Origin: Curtobacterium sp. PhB115
GTDB lineage: Bacteria; Actinomycetota; Actinomycetes; Actinomycetales; Microbacteriaceae
DNA length: 64,000 nucleotides
Direction: 5' to 3'
NCBI RefSeq assembly: GCF_003752025.1
Contig: NZ_RJKR01000007.1
Coordinates: forward strand, 341,096-405,095
Shown one piece after another: positions 17,338-25,926 of this stretch; within the stretch, counting starts at the first letter, position 1, and every line of letters begins with the position of its first letter. The notes under the pieces were generated by a model that was not told the origin of the DNA, ran no database searches, and saw only the letters and a program-made list of their open reading frames with translations. The position numbers and the translations under genes were made by a program.

Positions 17338-18936
17338 ATGTCCGACACCACCACCGTCGTCACCCCCGCTGCCACCGTGCCCGGCACCACCGTGTCCGCC
17401 GCCACTGGCTCCGCCGCTCCGCTCCGCGAGGTCGGCGCCCTGATCCGGGGCGCCCGCAAGGGTCGCAGCATGACCCAGGCGCAGCTCGCCGAACGCGTCG
17501 GCACCAGCCAGAGCGCGATCAACCGCATCGAGCAGGGCGGCCAGAACCTGTCCCTCGAGATGCTCACGCGCATCAGCGATGCCCTCGACCAGCAGATCGT
17601 CTCCATCGGTGGCGCACCGCAGCGTGCGCACCTGCGCGTGCAGGGTGGCCGGAAGCTCAGCGGGTCGATCGCGGTGAACTCGAGCAAGAACGCCGCCGTG
17701 GCGCTGCTCTGCGCATCCCTGCTGAACCGTGGTGTGACCCGTCTGCACAAGGTCGCCCGGATCGTCGAGGTCGACCGCATCATCGACGTGCTCCGCAGCC
17801 TCGGCGCGAGCGTCACCTGGTCGGAGGACGGCGAGACCCTCGAGATCGTCGCGCCGGCCGACCTCCACCTCGACGCCATCGACGCCGACGCCGCTCGACG
17901 CACCCGCAGCGTCCTGATGTTCCTCGGCCCGCTGAGCGGCCGCTACGAGTCCTTCCGCCTGCCGTACGCCGGTGGCTGCGACCTCGGCACCCGGACCGTC
18001 GAGCCGCACCTCATCGCGCTCCGCCCCTTCGGCGTCGACGTCGAGGCGACCTCCGGTTGGTACGAGGTCGGCGTCGCCAACCAGGACGTCCCCGCGAAGT
18101 CCGTCGTCCTCACCGAGCGCGGCGACACCGTGACCGAGAACGCGATCCTCGCCGCCGCCGCCCGCGACGGTGAGACCGTGATCCGGAACGCCAGCCCGAA
18201 CTACATGGTGCAGGACCTCTGCTTCTTCCTCGAGCTGCTCGGGGTGCGCATCGAGGGCATCGGCACCACGACCCTCCGCATCACCGGCAAGAGCCGCATC
18301 GAAGAGGTCGTCGACTACTGGCCGAGCGAGGACCCGGTCGAGGCGATGAGCCTGCTGACCGCCGGCATCGTCACCTCGTCGACCCTCACCGTGACCCGTG
18401 CGCCGATCGAGTTCCTCGAGATCGAGCTCGCGACCCTCGCCGAGATGGGTCTGCGCTTCGACGTCAGCGCGGAGTACTCCGCCGCCAACGGCCGGACCCG
18501 CCTGGTCGACATCACCGTGCACCCGTCCGAGCTGCACGCTCCGATCGACAAGATCCACGCGATGCCGTTCCCCGGCCTGAACATCGACAACCTGCCCTTC
18601 TTCGTCGTGATCGCCGCGACCGCCTCCGGCACCACGCTCGTGCACGACTGGGTCTACGAGGGCCGGGCGATCCACCTGCTCGACCTCACCCGCCTCGGCG
18701 CCAGCGTCACCCTCCGCGACCCGCACCGCCTCGACGTCACCGGTCCGACGCACTTCTCCGGAGCGGAGATCAGCTGCCCGCCGGCCCTCCGTCCCGCGGT
18801 CGTCATCCTGCTGGCGATGCTCGCGGCCAAGGGCGAGAGCGTCCTGCGCAACGTCGGCATCATCGCCCGCGGGTACGAGCAGCTGCAGGAGCGCCTGAAC
18901 TCGCTCGGCGCGTCCATCGAGACGTTCCACGACTGA
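17338..18936 (+). CDS. murA: UDP-N-acetylglucosamine 1-carboxyvinyltransferase with N-terminal HTH domain
   Basis: A 532-residue protein. Residues about 28-90 form an XRE-type helix-turn-helix (MTQAQLAERVGTSQSAINRIEQGG). Residues about 97-530 are an EPSP-synthase/MurA fold with the active-site lysine in NSSKNAAV (Lys117) and the Cys in LPYAGGCDLGTR (Cys214). MurA adds enolpyruvate from PEP to UDP-GlcNAc, the first committed step of peptidoglycan synthesis. The Cys is the fosfomycin target. Standard MurA is about 420 residues, so the DNA-binding module is an addition. The enzyme could be the sole MurA or a paralogue; other copies would be outside the window. Confidence 0.88.
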   Translation: MSDTTTVVTPAATVPGTTVSAATGSAAPLREVGALIRGARKGRSMTQAQLAERVGTSQSAINRIEQGGQNLSLEMLTRISDALDQQIVSIGGAPQRAHLRVQGGRKLSGSIAVNSSKNAAVALLCASLLNRGVTRLHKVARIVEVDRIIDVLRSLGASVTWSEDGETLEIVAPADLHLDAIDADAARRTRSVLMFLGPLSGRYESFRLPYAGGCDLGTRTVEPHLIALRPFGVDVEATSGWYEVGVANQDVPAKSVVLTERGDTVTENAILAAAARDGETVIRNASPNYMVQDLCFFLELLGVRIEGIGTTTLRITGKSRIEEVVDYWPSEDPVEAMSLLTAGIVTSSTLTVTRAPIEFLEIELATLAEMGLRFDVSAEYSAANGRTRLVDITVHPSELHAPIDKIHAMPFPGLNIDNLPFFVVIAATASGTTLVHDWVYEGRAIHLLDLTRLGASVTLRDPHRLDVTGPTHFSGAEISCPPALRPAVVILLAMLAAKGESVLRNVGIIARGYEQLQERLNSLGASIETFHD

Positions 18937-18960
18937 GGCGACCGCCTGCCTGCGTGACCC

Positions 18961-18994
18961 GACGGCCCGTCCCCGCAACTGGGGACGGGCCGTC
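18961..18994. terminator. Hairpin terminator after the HTH-MurA gene
   Basis: A perfect 14-bp inverted repeat (gacggcccgtcccc / ggggacgggccgtc) with a six-base loop begins 25 bases after the stop codon. Confidence 0.75.
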
Positions 18995-19068
18995 ACCCGA
19001 CCTGCCGGAGCCGAGCCGCGCCTCCAGGCCGATGCCCAGGAGCGCTCCACCACCCGCCCAGGCGACAG

Positions 19069-20238
19069 GTGCTGGATTGGTTGATGGCCACGAGATCGCT
19101 CCTGACCGTCCCCCTGCTCATCACCGTCACGGCGGCTGCCGTCGCGTGGGCCGTCCTCGGCCCCGCCGCGGCACTCGCCTTCGTCGCCCTCGCCCTGCTC
19201 GAGATCGCGATGGCTGCCGACTCCTCGGTCCCGATGGCCGGCATCGCCGGCCGCCTGCACTCGCCCGCCCGCCGGCTCTTCCTGTCACTCGGCATCGTCG
19301 CGGGCGTCCTCGCGATGCGCCTCCTGCTGCCCCCGGCCGCCGTCGCCGTCGGTGACGCGACCGACCCCGCGGCGTCCGTCGGCGAGGCCGTCTTCGAACC
19401 CGGCTCGTTCACCGCGCACCTCGCCGAGGTCCGCCCGGCCCTCGCCGCCTTCGGCGCCGCGTTCATCTGGTTGGTCTTCGCCGAGTACCTGTTCAACACG
19501 GACCGCGCGTCGCGCAGGTCGTGGCTCGGCCGCCTGGAGGCGCGGCTCGCCGCCGTCGGACACCCTCGCGTCTGGTCGCTGGTCACCGCCACCGCCGGCG
19601 CAGCCGTCACCACGGTGCTCGTCGCCTGCGACGCGGGCTGGGCGCCGCGGGCGGTCCTGCAGGTGGCGATCGGTGGTGCGGCGGGGATCGGCGCGTACCT
19701 GGGGTCGAAGGCGGTCGCGAAGTGGGCGCTCCGGACGCCGAGCGGCAGCACCGACACGGCGTCGATCGGGACGGGCGGCAGCGCGTGGCGCATCCACGCA
19801 TACGCCTCGACCGTGGTGTTCGAGCGGGGGCTCGTGGTCTTCATGCTGTTCGAGATCCTCGACGGCGTGTACAGCCTGTCCGGCTCGGGAGCGCTTGGCG
19901 CGGACGGGCTCGGGGCGCTCGAGCAGGCGGCCGTGGCGGTCGCGGCGATCGGGGTCGGCGCGGTGTTCCTGGCGCGACTGACGTCACGACTCGACGAGGC
20001 CGCGGGCCTGAAGCGGCTGCGGTACCTCAAGGCGGGCGCCGCCTACGTGCTCGGCCTGCTCTCGGTGCTGCTCTGGGCGAGTCTGCTGGTGCCGATCCCG
20101 GGCGTCGTTGTCGGGTGGTTCGGCACGGTCGTCATCGGGCTGGCGCTGGCGAGTTCCCTGCCGTGGCGTGCGTGGTGGCGTCGGTTGACGCGGACGTCTC
20201 CCGCTCGCTGGGTGCATCCGAGCGCCGGACCGCGTTGA
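19069..20238 (+). CDS. DUF475 family integral membrane protein
   Basis: A 389-residue membrane protein of about nine hydrophobic segments, matching DUF475 (a relative of TerC). Family landmarks are the first helices, HSPARRLFLSLGIVAGVLAMRLLLP, the FEPGSFTAHLAEVRPALAAFGAAFIWLVFAEYLF block and a final SLPWRAWWRR end. Where TerC/DUF475 proteins usually have an acidic FDN-type motif (EVxLSFDN), this copy has EIAMAADSS. Function of the family is unknown; metal handling is suggested for TerC relatives. The start could be GTG 19069 or ATG 19084. Confidence 0.75.
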   Translation: MLDWLMATRSLLTVPLLITVTAAAVAWAVLGPAAALAFVALALLEIAMAADSSVPMAGIAGRLHSPARRLFLSLGIVAGVLAMRLLLPPAAVAVGDATDPAASVGEAVFEPGSFTAHLAEVRPALAAFGAAFIWLVFAEYLFNTDRASRRSWLGRLEARLAAVGHPRVWSLVTATAGAAVTTVLVACDAGWAPRAVLQVAIGGAAGIGAYLGSKAVAKWALRTPSGSTDTASIGTGGSAWRIHAYASTVVFERGLVVFMLFEILDGVYSLSGSGALGADGLGALEQAAVAVAAIGVGAVFLARLTSRLDEAAGLKRLRYLKAGAAYVLGLLSVLLWASLLVPIPGVVVGWFGTVVIGLALASSLPWRAWWRRLTRTSPARWVHPSAGPR

Positions 20239-20281
20239 CTGGAGCGTCGGCCGAACGGAGTCGGCCGAACGAGGAGAACGC

Positions 20282-21862
20282 GTGCTGGGACCTGAACTCG
20301 TGGTGGTGCTCGGCCTCGCCATCGCCCTGACCGCGGCGCTTGCCGACCGGATCCGGGTAGCACCACCCGTGCTGTTGCTCGTGTTCGGGGCCGCGCTCGC
20401 CCTCATCCCGGAGTTCGCGAACGTGCAGCTGCCCGCCGAGGCCGTGCTGCTGCTGTTCCTCCCCGCGCTGCTCTACTGGGAGAGCCTGACCACGTCGCTC
20501 CGCGAGATCCGGAAGAACCTGCGCGGCATCGTGCTGATGGGGACCCTGCTCGTGGTCGTCACGGCGGGAGCGGTGGCGGTGCTCCTCCACCTGCTCGGGC
20601 TGCCGTGGGGACCGGCGTGGGTGCTCGGTGCGGCAGTGGCACCGACCGACGCCACCGCGGTCGGGGTGCTGACGAAGATGCTCCCCCGCCGGAACGTCAC
20701 CGTGCTCCGCGCCGAGAGCCTGGTCAACGACGGCACGACCCTCGTGGTCTACGGGATCGCGGTCGCCGTCACCGTCGGCACGCAGGAGCTCACGTTCTGG
20801 GGTGTCTCGGGCATGCTCGTGCTCTCGTACCTCGGCGGCCTCGCCGCTGGCCTCGCCGCCGCGTGGATCGGGACGCTCGTGCTGCGGCGGGTGGACACGG
20901 TCGTCCTCGAGAACCTCGTCACGCTGCTCGTCCCCTTCGCGGCGTTCCTCGCCGCCGAGGCGATCGGCGCCTCCGGTGTGCTGGCCGTGGTCGCTGCCGG
21001 CATCGTCGTCAGCCAGGTCGGTCCGAAGCTCGACCGCGCCGAGACCCGGCAGCAGGTGCGGGCGTTCTGGTCCTTCCTGACGTTCCTGCTCAACGGCGCG
21101 CTGTTCGTGCTGGTCGGCATCGAGGCGATGGTGGCCGCACGCGCACTCGACCCGGCGGACCTGCTGCGGGCGACCGGGATCGTCCTCGCCGTGGCGGTCC
21201 TGCTCGTCCTCGTGCGGTTCGCCTTCCTCAACGCCGCGGGCGGGACGATCTGGCTCGTCACCCGGCGTACCGGAGGCGAACCCCGCGAGGGCCACCGCGA
21301 CCGGCTCGTCAGCGGGTTCGCCGGCTTCCGGGGTGCGGTGTCCCTGGCGATGGCCGTCGCCGTCCCGCGCACCCTCGAGTCCGGCGGCGCCTTCCCCGAC
21401 CGGGACCTCATCGTCTTCGTGACCGCCGGTGTGGTCATCGTCACGATCGTCGGCCAGGCGCTCGTCCTGCCAGCCGTGCTCCGGAAGGCGGCCCTGCCCG
21501 AGGACGAGTCCGTCGGCGAGGAGCGTCGGTACGCCGAGCGCACCGCGATCGAGGAAGCACTCGACGCGCTCCCCCGCCTCGCCCGGTCGACGGGGGCGGA
21601 CCGTGCCACGGTCGAGCGGCTCCGGAAGGACTACGAGGCGCACCTCGACGTGATCGATGCCCGGGAGACCGAGGACGACGACCACCCGGCGCTCCAGCGG
21701 CACGACAACGCGGTCGCGCTGGAGCTCGCGCTCGTGCAGCACAAGGCGCGCACACTCCTGCGCCTCCGGGACGCCGACGAGATCGACGACCTGGTGCTGC
21801 GCCAGGTGCGCGCCGGGTACGACGCCGAAGAGGCGCGGTTGGGCGGCATCACGCCGGTCTGA
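20282..21862 (+). CDS. Na+/H+ antiporter, CPA1 family (NhaP-type)
   Basis: A 526-residue antiporter exchanging Na+ or K+ for protons across the membrane. About twelve membrane helices cover residues 1-400, including the ion-binding AVAPTDATAVGVL and ESLVNDGTTLVVYG (the Asn-Asp pair of electroneutral CPA1 exchangers). The last ~125 residues are a charged cytoplasmic helix bundle (ALDALPRLARS, LELALVQHKARTLLRLRDADEIDD). The GTG start at 20282 has GGAG upstream. It lies 43 bases after the DUF475 gene and may share its transcript. Confidence 0.92.
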   Translation: MLGPELVVVLGLAIALTAALADRIRVAPPVLLLVFGAALALIPEFANVQLPAEAVLLLFLPALLYWESLTTSLREIRKNLRGIVLMGTLLVVVTAGAVAVLLHLLGLPWGPAWVLGAAVAPTDATAVGVLTKMLPRRNVTVLRAESLVNDGTTLVVYGIAVAVTVGTQELTFWGVSGMLVLSYLGGLAAGLAAAWIGTLVLRRVDTVVLENLVTLLVPFAAFLAAEAIGASGVLAVVAAGIVVSQVGPKLDRAETRQQVRAFWSFLTFLLNGALFVLVGIEAMVAARALDPADLLRATGIVLAVAVLLVLVRFAFLNAAGGTIWLVTRRTGGEPREGHRDRLVSGFAGFRGAVSLAMAVAVPRTLESGGAFPDRDLIVFVTAGVVIVTIVGQALVLPAVLRKAALPEDESVGEERRYAERTAIEEALDALPRLARSTGADRATVERLRKDYEAHLDVIDARETEDDDHPALQRHDNAVALELALVQHKARTLLRLRDADEIDDLVLRQVRAGYDAEEARLGGITPV

Positions 21863-21988
21863 TGCGGTCGATGCGGTGCGGAGGTCGCCCGCTGCCGGAC
21901 GGGACTGACCCGTCGGTGCGTTGCAGTCCCGGCGGCGTCGGGGACGGAGGATGATCGACGGGCACGTCCACCGACCAAGGAGCCCTCC

Positions 21989-22624
21989 GTGACCAGCCCC
22001 CAACGCGCCCTCGTCCTCGTCGACGTCCAGCTGGAGTACTTCAGCGGCCCACTCGAGATCCGGTTCCCGCCGGTCGACGACTCGCTCGCGCAGATCACGG
22101 CCGCCATCGACGCGGCGACCGCCGCCGGCACGCCGATCGTCGTCGTCCAGCACTCGGAGGGCGAGTCCGCTCCGGTCTTCGCCCCCGGCACCGAGGCGTT
22201 CGCGCTGCACCCCGCGGTCGAACAGCGATGGAGCCCCGAGTGGAAGCACGTCACGAAGCACCACAGCTCGGTGTTCGCCGACACCGACCTGCTCTCGTGG
22301 CTGCGCGAACGCTCGCTCGACACGGTGACCCTCGTCGGCTACATGACCAACAACTGCATCATGGCGTCCGCCGTCGAAGCGGAGGCGCTGGGCATCGCGG
22401 TCGAGGTACTCTCCGACGCGACCGGGGCGATCAGCCTGGTCAACGCGGGCGGTGCGGTGGACGCGGAGACGGTGCACCGCACGCTGATGGCGATCCTGCA
22501 GTCGAACCTCGCCGCCGTGGCCCCGACGTCCGAGTGGACCGCGGCGCTGCATGTCGGCGCCGCGATCGCGAAGGACGCACTGCCGTCCTCCGCGACGGCG
22601 GGTGCCGAGCGGTTCCCCGCCTGA
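21989..22624 (+). CDS. Isochorismatase-family cysteine hydrolase
   Basis: A 211-residue cytoplasmic hydrolase. The catalytic triad of the family is visible: Asp12 (LVLVDVQ), Lys90 (WKHVTKHH) and Cys123 (YMTNNCIMAS, before the usual second-domain helix). Substrates in the family include isochorismate, nicotinamide and small amides; nothing nearby narrows it down. GTG start with AAGGAG 8 bases upstream. A convergent hairpin follows. Confidence 0.85.
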   Translation: MTSPQRALVLVDVQLEYFSGPLEIRFPPVDDSLAQITAAIDAATAAGTPIVVVQHSEGESAPVFAPGTEAFALHPAVEQRWSPEWKHVTKHHSSVFADTDLLSWLRERSLDTVTLVGYMTNNCIMASAVEAEALGIAVEVLSDATGAISLVNAGGAVDAETVHRTLMAILQSNLAAVAPTSEWTAALHVGAAIAKDALPSSATAGAERFPA

Positions 22625-22665
22625 CGCCAGCGACAGCCTGAGGCCAGCGGCGGCCCGCGGCAGCC

Positions 22666-22696
22666 CGCCGCACGCGGCGGCCCGCCGCGTGCGGCG
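22666..22696. terminator. Hairpin between convergent genes
   Basis: A 14-bp inverted repeat (cgccgcacgcggcg / cgccgcgtgcggcg) with a three-base loop lies between the cysteine hydrolase and the formylglycine-generating enzyme gene. Confidence 0.6.
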
Positions 22697-22704
22697 TCGC
22701 TCCG

Positions 22705-23595
22705 TCAGGACGCGATGCGGAACCCGATGTGGCTCATGCCCGTGTCGATCGCCTGGCCGCGGCGTGCGGCCGGGCGGTACCGACGGCAGTAGCTGTCGGC
22801 GCAGAGGAACGAGCCGCCCTTGACGACCCGCTGCGCGACCGCGGTGTCGGTCTCGTCCTCCGGCGCGCAGCAGTGGTGGGCGGAGGCCTGATCGACGTAC
22901 GGGTCGCTGGTCCACTCCCAGACGTTGCCGCCGGTGTCGTGCAGGCCGTACCCGTTCGGCGGGAACGACCCGACGGGCGTCGTCCGGCCGTACCCCTGGT
23001 CCGCGCGCCACGGGAACGCGCCGTGCCAGTAGTTCGCCCGTGGCTCCCCCGGTCGCTCGGGGTCGTCGCCCCAGGTGAACTCCGCGCCGTCGAGGCCGCC
23101 GCGGGCCGCGAACTCCCACTCGGCCTCGGTCGGCAGTCGACCGCCGGCCCATGCCGCGTAGGCGTCCGCGTCCTCGTGGGCGACGTGCACCACGGGGTGG
23201 TCCGGTCGGTCGGCGATCGTGGACCCCGGACCGACGGGTCGACGCCAGTGCGCTCCCGGGGTCCACGCCCACCACTGGCTGAGGTGTCGGAGGTCCACCG
23301 GCCCGCTCGTGCCGGTGAAGACCATCGACCCGGCGTGCAGGTTCTCGGGCGGAGCGCCGGGGAACTGTGCGGGATCGAGCGGGCGCTCCGCCACCGTGCG
23401 GTACCCCGTCGACCGCACGAACGCGGCGAACTCCCGGTTCGTCACCGGCTCCGGCGCGATCGCGAAGCACTCGACGGTGACCCGGCGGGCGGGCGCTTCT
23501 TCCGGGTAGTGCTGATCGGACCCCATCGTGAAGGTGCCGCCGGCGATCCGCACCATCGCGGAGCGGATCGCCGTCGTCGGAGCGCTCCCCGCCAT
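22705..23595 (-). CDS. Formylglycine-generating enzyme (sulfatase maturase)
   Basis: A 296-residue SUMF1/FGE-family enzyme that oxidises the active-site cysteine of type I sulfatases to formylglycine, using oxygen and copper. The N-terminus shows GGTFTMGSD, the middle GGRLPTEAEWEFAARGG, and the C-terminus GGNVWEWTSDPY. The active-site pair is Cys265 and Cys270 in LCADSYCRRYRPAAR, which separates true FGE from the many look-alikes lacking both cysteines. It lies 2 bases after a sulfatase gene that carries the matching CxAxR site, so substrate and maturase are co-encoded. Confidence 0.93.
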   Translation of the reverse strand: MAGSAPTTAIRSAMVRIAGGTFTMGSDQHYPEEAPARRVTVECFAIAPEPVTNREFAAFVRSTGYRTVAERPLDPAQFPGAPPENLHAGSMVFTGTSGPVDLRHLSQWWAWTPGAHWRRPVGPGSTIADRPDHPVVHVAHEDADAYAAWAGGRLPTEAEWEFAARGGLDGAEFTWGDDPERPGEPRANYWHGAFPWRADQGYGRTTPVGSFPPNGYGLHDTGGNVWEWTSDPYVDQASAHHCCAPEDETDTAVAQRVVKGGSFLCADSYCRRYRPAARRGQAIDTGMSHIGFRIAS

Positions 23596-23597
23596 CG

Positions 23598-25139
23598 TCA
23601 GTCGCCGCCGGCCAGGAACGACTGCAGCTTGTCGACCGCCTGGTCGATGCTGAACGTCGCCGCGCGCTGTCGTGGCGGGAACTCCTCGAACGTGTCGAGG
23701 AAGTCGGTGACGAGCGCCGTGGCTGCCAGTAGGAGGTAGTCGTTCTCGAACAACCAGTCGAAGTACGTGTTCGACGTCACGTCCGCTCGTTCGAACGGAT
23801 CGGTCCGGAGGTTGTAGAGCTTCGGGACACGGAGCGTGACGAACGGGTCGAACCAGACCTGCAGCGTCCCGTTGACCCGCTGCTCCATGAACACGGCCTT
23901 CCAGTTGTCGAACCGGAGCGCCAGGACGTCACCGTCGTCGGAGAAGTAGACCAGGCCGGGGCGCGGGCCCTTCTCCGTCGCACCGGTCAGGTACGGCAGG
24001 AAGTCGTACCCGTCGATGTGCACCTTGTACGTGCGGTCGCCGATCGTCTTGCCCGCCTTGAGCTCGTCGACCGTGGTGGTGTCCCCGACCGCGGCGAGGA
24101 ACGTCGGGAACCAGTCGTGGTGCTGGATGATCGCGTTCGAGATCGACCCAGCGTCGATGTGCCCGGGCCAGCGGATCATCTGCGGGACGCGGAACGCCCC
24201 TTCCCAGTTCGTGTTCTTCTCGCTGCGGAACGGGGTCATGCCGCCGTCGGGCCAGGTGTTCATGTGCGGCCCGTTGTCCGTGGAGTAGATCACGATGGTG
24301 TCGTCGGCGATGCCGAGCTCGTCGAGCTGGTCGAGCAGGGACCCGACCACCCGGTCGTGGTCGATCATCGTGTCGTGGTAGGTCGACTGCCACCGCCCCG
24401 CCTGCCCGATGCTCTCCGGCTTCGGGTGCGTCCGGAAGTGCATGTGCGTGGTGTTCATCCAGACGAAGAACGGGGTCTCGGACTCGGCCTGCCGACCGAT
24501 GAAGTCCATCGCGGCGTCCGCGAACTCCTCGTCGATGGTCTCCATCCGCTTCTTCGTGAGGGGGCCCGTGTCCTCGACGCGCTGCTTCCCGCGGCGCCCG
24601 TAGCGTCCGTCCACGGTGTCGTCGTCCTCGTCGGAAGCCCACGAGTGGATCACCCCGCGCGGTCGGGCGCGGTCGTTGAACGCCGGGAAGTCCTCGACCG
24701 ACGGCCAGTTCGCCGACTCCGGCTCCTCTTCCGCGTTGAGGTGGTACAGGTTGCCGTAGAACTCGTCGAACCCGTGCGCGGTCGGCAGGAAGTCGTTCTT
24801 GTCGCCGAGGTGGTTCTTGCCGAACTGTCCGGTGGCGTACCCGTGCGGCTTCAGGACCTCGGCGATCGTCGGGTCCTCGGCGCGGAGCCCGAGGTCGGCG
24901 CCCGGCATGCCCACCTTGCTGAGCCCGGTCCGGAAGACGCTCTGCCCGGTGATGAACGACGACCGGCCGGCGGTGCAGCTCTGCTCGCCGTAGGAGTCCG
25001 TGAACCGCATCCCCTCGTCGGCGATGCGGTCGATGTTCGGCGTCTGGTACCCCATCAGCCCGTCGCTGTAACAGCTCAGGTTGGTGATCCCGATGTCGTC
25101 ACCCCAGATGACCAGGATGTTCGGCTTGTCCTTCGGCAT
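23598..25139 (-). CDS. Arylsulfatase-like sulfatase, type I
   Basis: A 513-residue hydrolase of sulfate esters. The metal-binding start NILVIWGDDIG and the formylglycine site SCTAGRSSF (Cys55, CxAxR form) are present, followed by GKNHLGD and the STDNGPH motif. No signal peptide is seen, so it is probably cytoplasmic. ATG at 25139 has GAGGAGGG just upstream; the frame continues upstream but only as noise. It forms an operon with the FGE gene. A CCACCC-N5-GGGTGA-like palindrome lies 90 bases upstream. Confidence 0.93.
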   Translation of the reverse strand: MPKDKPNILVIWGDDIGITNLSCYSDGLMGYQTPNIDRIADEGMRFTDSYGEQSCTAGRSSFITGQSVFRTGLSKVGMPGADLGLRAEDPTIAEVLKPHGYATGQFGKNHLGDKNDFLPTAHGFDEFYGNLYHLNAEEEPESANWPSVEDFPAFNDRARPRGVIHSWASDEDDDTVDGRYGRRGKQRVEDTGPLTKKRMETIDEEFADAAMDFIGRQAESETPFFVWMNTTHMHFRTHPKPESIGQAGRWQSTYHDTMIDHDRVVGSLLDQLDELGIADDTIVIYSTDNGPHMNTWPDGGMTPFRSEKNTNWEGAFRVPQMIRWPGHIDAGSISNAIIQHHDWFPTFLAAVGDTTTVDELKAGKTIGDRTYKVHIDGYDFLPYLTGATEKGPRPGLVYFSDDGDVLALRFDNWKAVFMEQRVNGTLQVWFDPFVTLRVPKLYNLRTDPFERADVTSNTYFDWLFENDYLLLAATALVTDFLDTFEEFPPRQRAATFSIDQAVDKLQSFLAGGD

Positions 25140-25228
25140 GGCTGCCCTCCTCGTTCGTGGTGACCGCGTCGGTGTCGGTGGCAGGTGCGGCCCTGCTGGG
25201 ATGCTGCTCGACCGTGTCCGGAGCCGGG

Positions 25229-25245
25229 CCACCCTGAGCGGGTGA
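25229..25245. promoter_or_regulatory. Operator-like palindrome upstream of the sulfatase
   Basis: ccaccctgagcgggtga, nearly identical to the copy at 25845-25861 (ccacccgttgcgggtga). It lies 90 bases before the sulfatase start. Confidence 0.4.
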
Positions 25246-25264
25246 GATGTTCCGTCCGGCGTCC

Positions 25265-25759
25265 TCAGCGCGGGCCGTGGGGGTCGTGCGCGATCTCCTG
25301 CTCGTCCTGGTCCGAGACGGTGGTGCGCAGGACGGTCCCCCCGAACCGGGCCAGTGCGTCCACGAGCCGAGCGCTGTCCTCGGGCGTCGTGTACGCGACG
25401 ACGGCCGAACCGCCGTGCCCGAGCTGGTCGGCCAGCTCCCGTCGGAACGACGCGTCGAGGCCCGCGCGGTCGAGCCCGGCGAACAGGACGCCGACCACCC
25501 CGCCGACGACGAGACCGATGAACGGCATCAGGAACAGGAACCCGAGGACCGTGCCGAAGACCGCGCTGGACGCCGCTCGGGCGCCGACCCGCGAATCGCG
25601 CGCTGGTGACTCGACGTGCGTCTTGCCGTGCTCGTCGACACGGACGTGGGCGAGACCGTCGAGCAGGACGGCGGACCGCTCGTCGAGGGCCTGCGCTTCC
25701 TCGTACGCCGCGCGACCACGGCCCTCGTCGTCGAACGTCAGCACGATGAGCTCGGCCAT
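25265..25759 (-). CDS. DUF1269 family membrane protein
   Basis: A 164-residue protein of the DUF1269 family. The start MAELIVLTFDDEGRGRAAYEEAQAL and a central hydrophobic stretch (about residues 64-92, FGTVLGFLFLMPFIGLVVGGVVGVLFAGL) are typical. The C-terminal part (SAVVAYTTPEDSARLVDALARFGGTVLRTTVS) is a small alpha/beta domain. Its function is unknown. It shares the operator-bearing region with the divergent HAD gene. Confidence 0.8.
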   Translation of the reverse strand: MAELIVLTFDDEGRGRAAYEEAQALDERSAVLLDGLAHVRVDEHGKTHVESPARDSRVGARAASSAVFGTVLGFLFLMPFIGLVVGGVVGVLFAGLDRAGLDASFRRELADQLGHGGSAVVAYTTPEDSARLVDALARFGGTVLRTTVSDQDEQEIAHDPHGPR

Positions 25760-25844
25760 GTGGTGTCCTTCCGGTGTCGCACGAGCGGGCGTCGGAGCGG
25801 AGCACGTCCGGTTCTGGTCCTACCGTCGGGTGTGCGGCTCCGGA

Positions 25845-25899
25845 CCACCCGTTGCGGGTGAACCGCGGTCCCCGTGCGCAGTTCACCCGATGCGGATGG
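25845..25899. promoter_or_regulatory. Paired operator-like palindromes between DUF1269 and HAD genes
   Basis: ccacccgttgcgggtga at 25845-25861 and an imperfect inverse copy tcacccgatgcggatgg at 25883-25899. Together they form a larger inverted repeat of about 20 bp arms with four mismatches. The site lies in the 167-base gap between divergent genes. Confidence 0.45.
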
Positions 25900-25926
25900 T
25901 GCGCGCGCGGTCCACGTCCGGTGACC

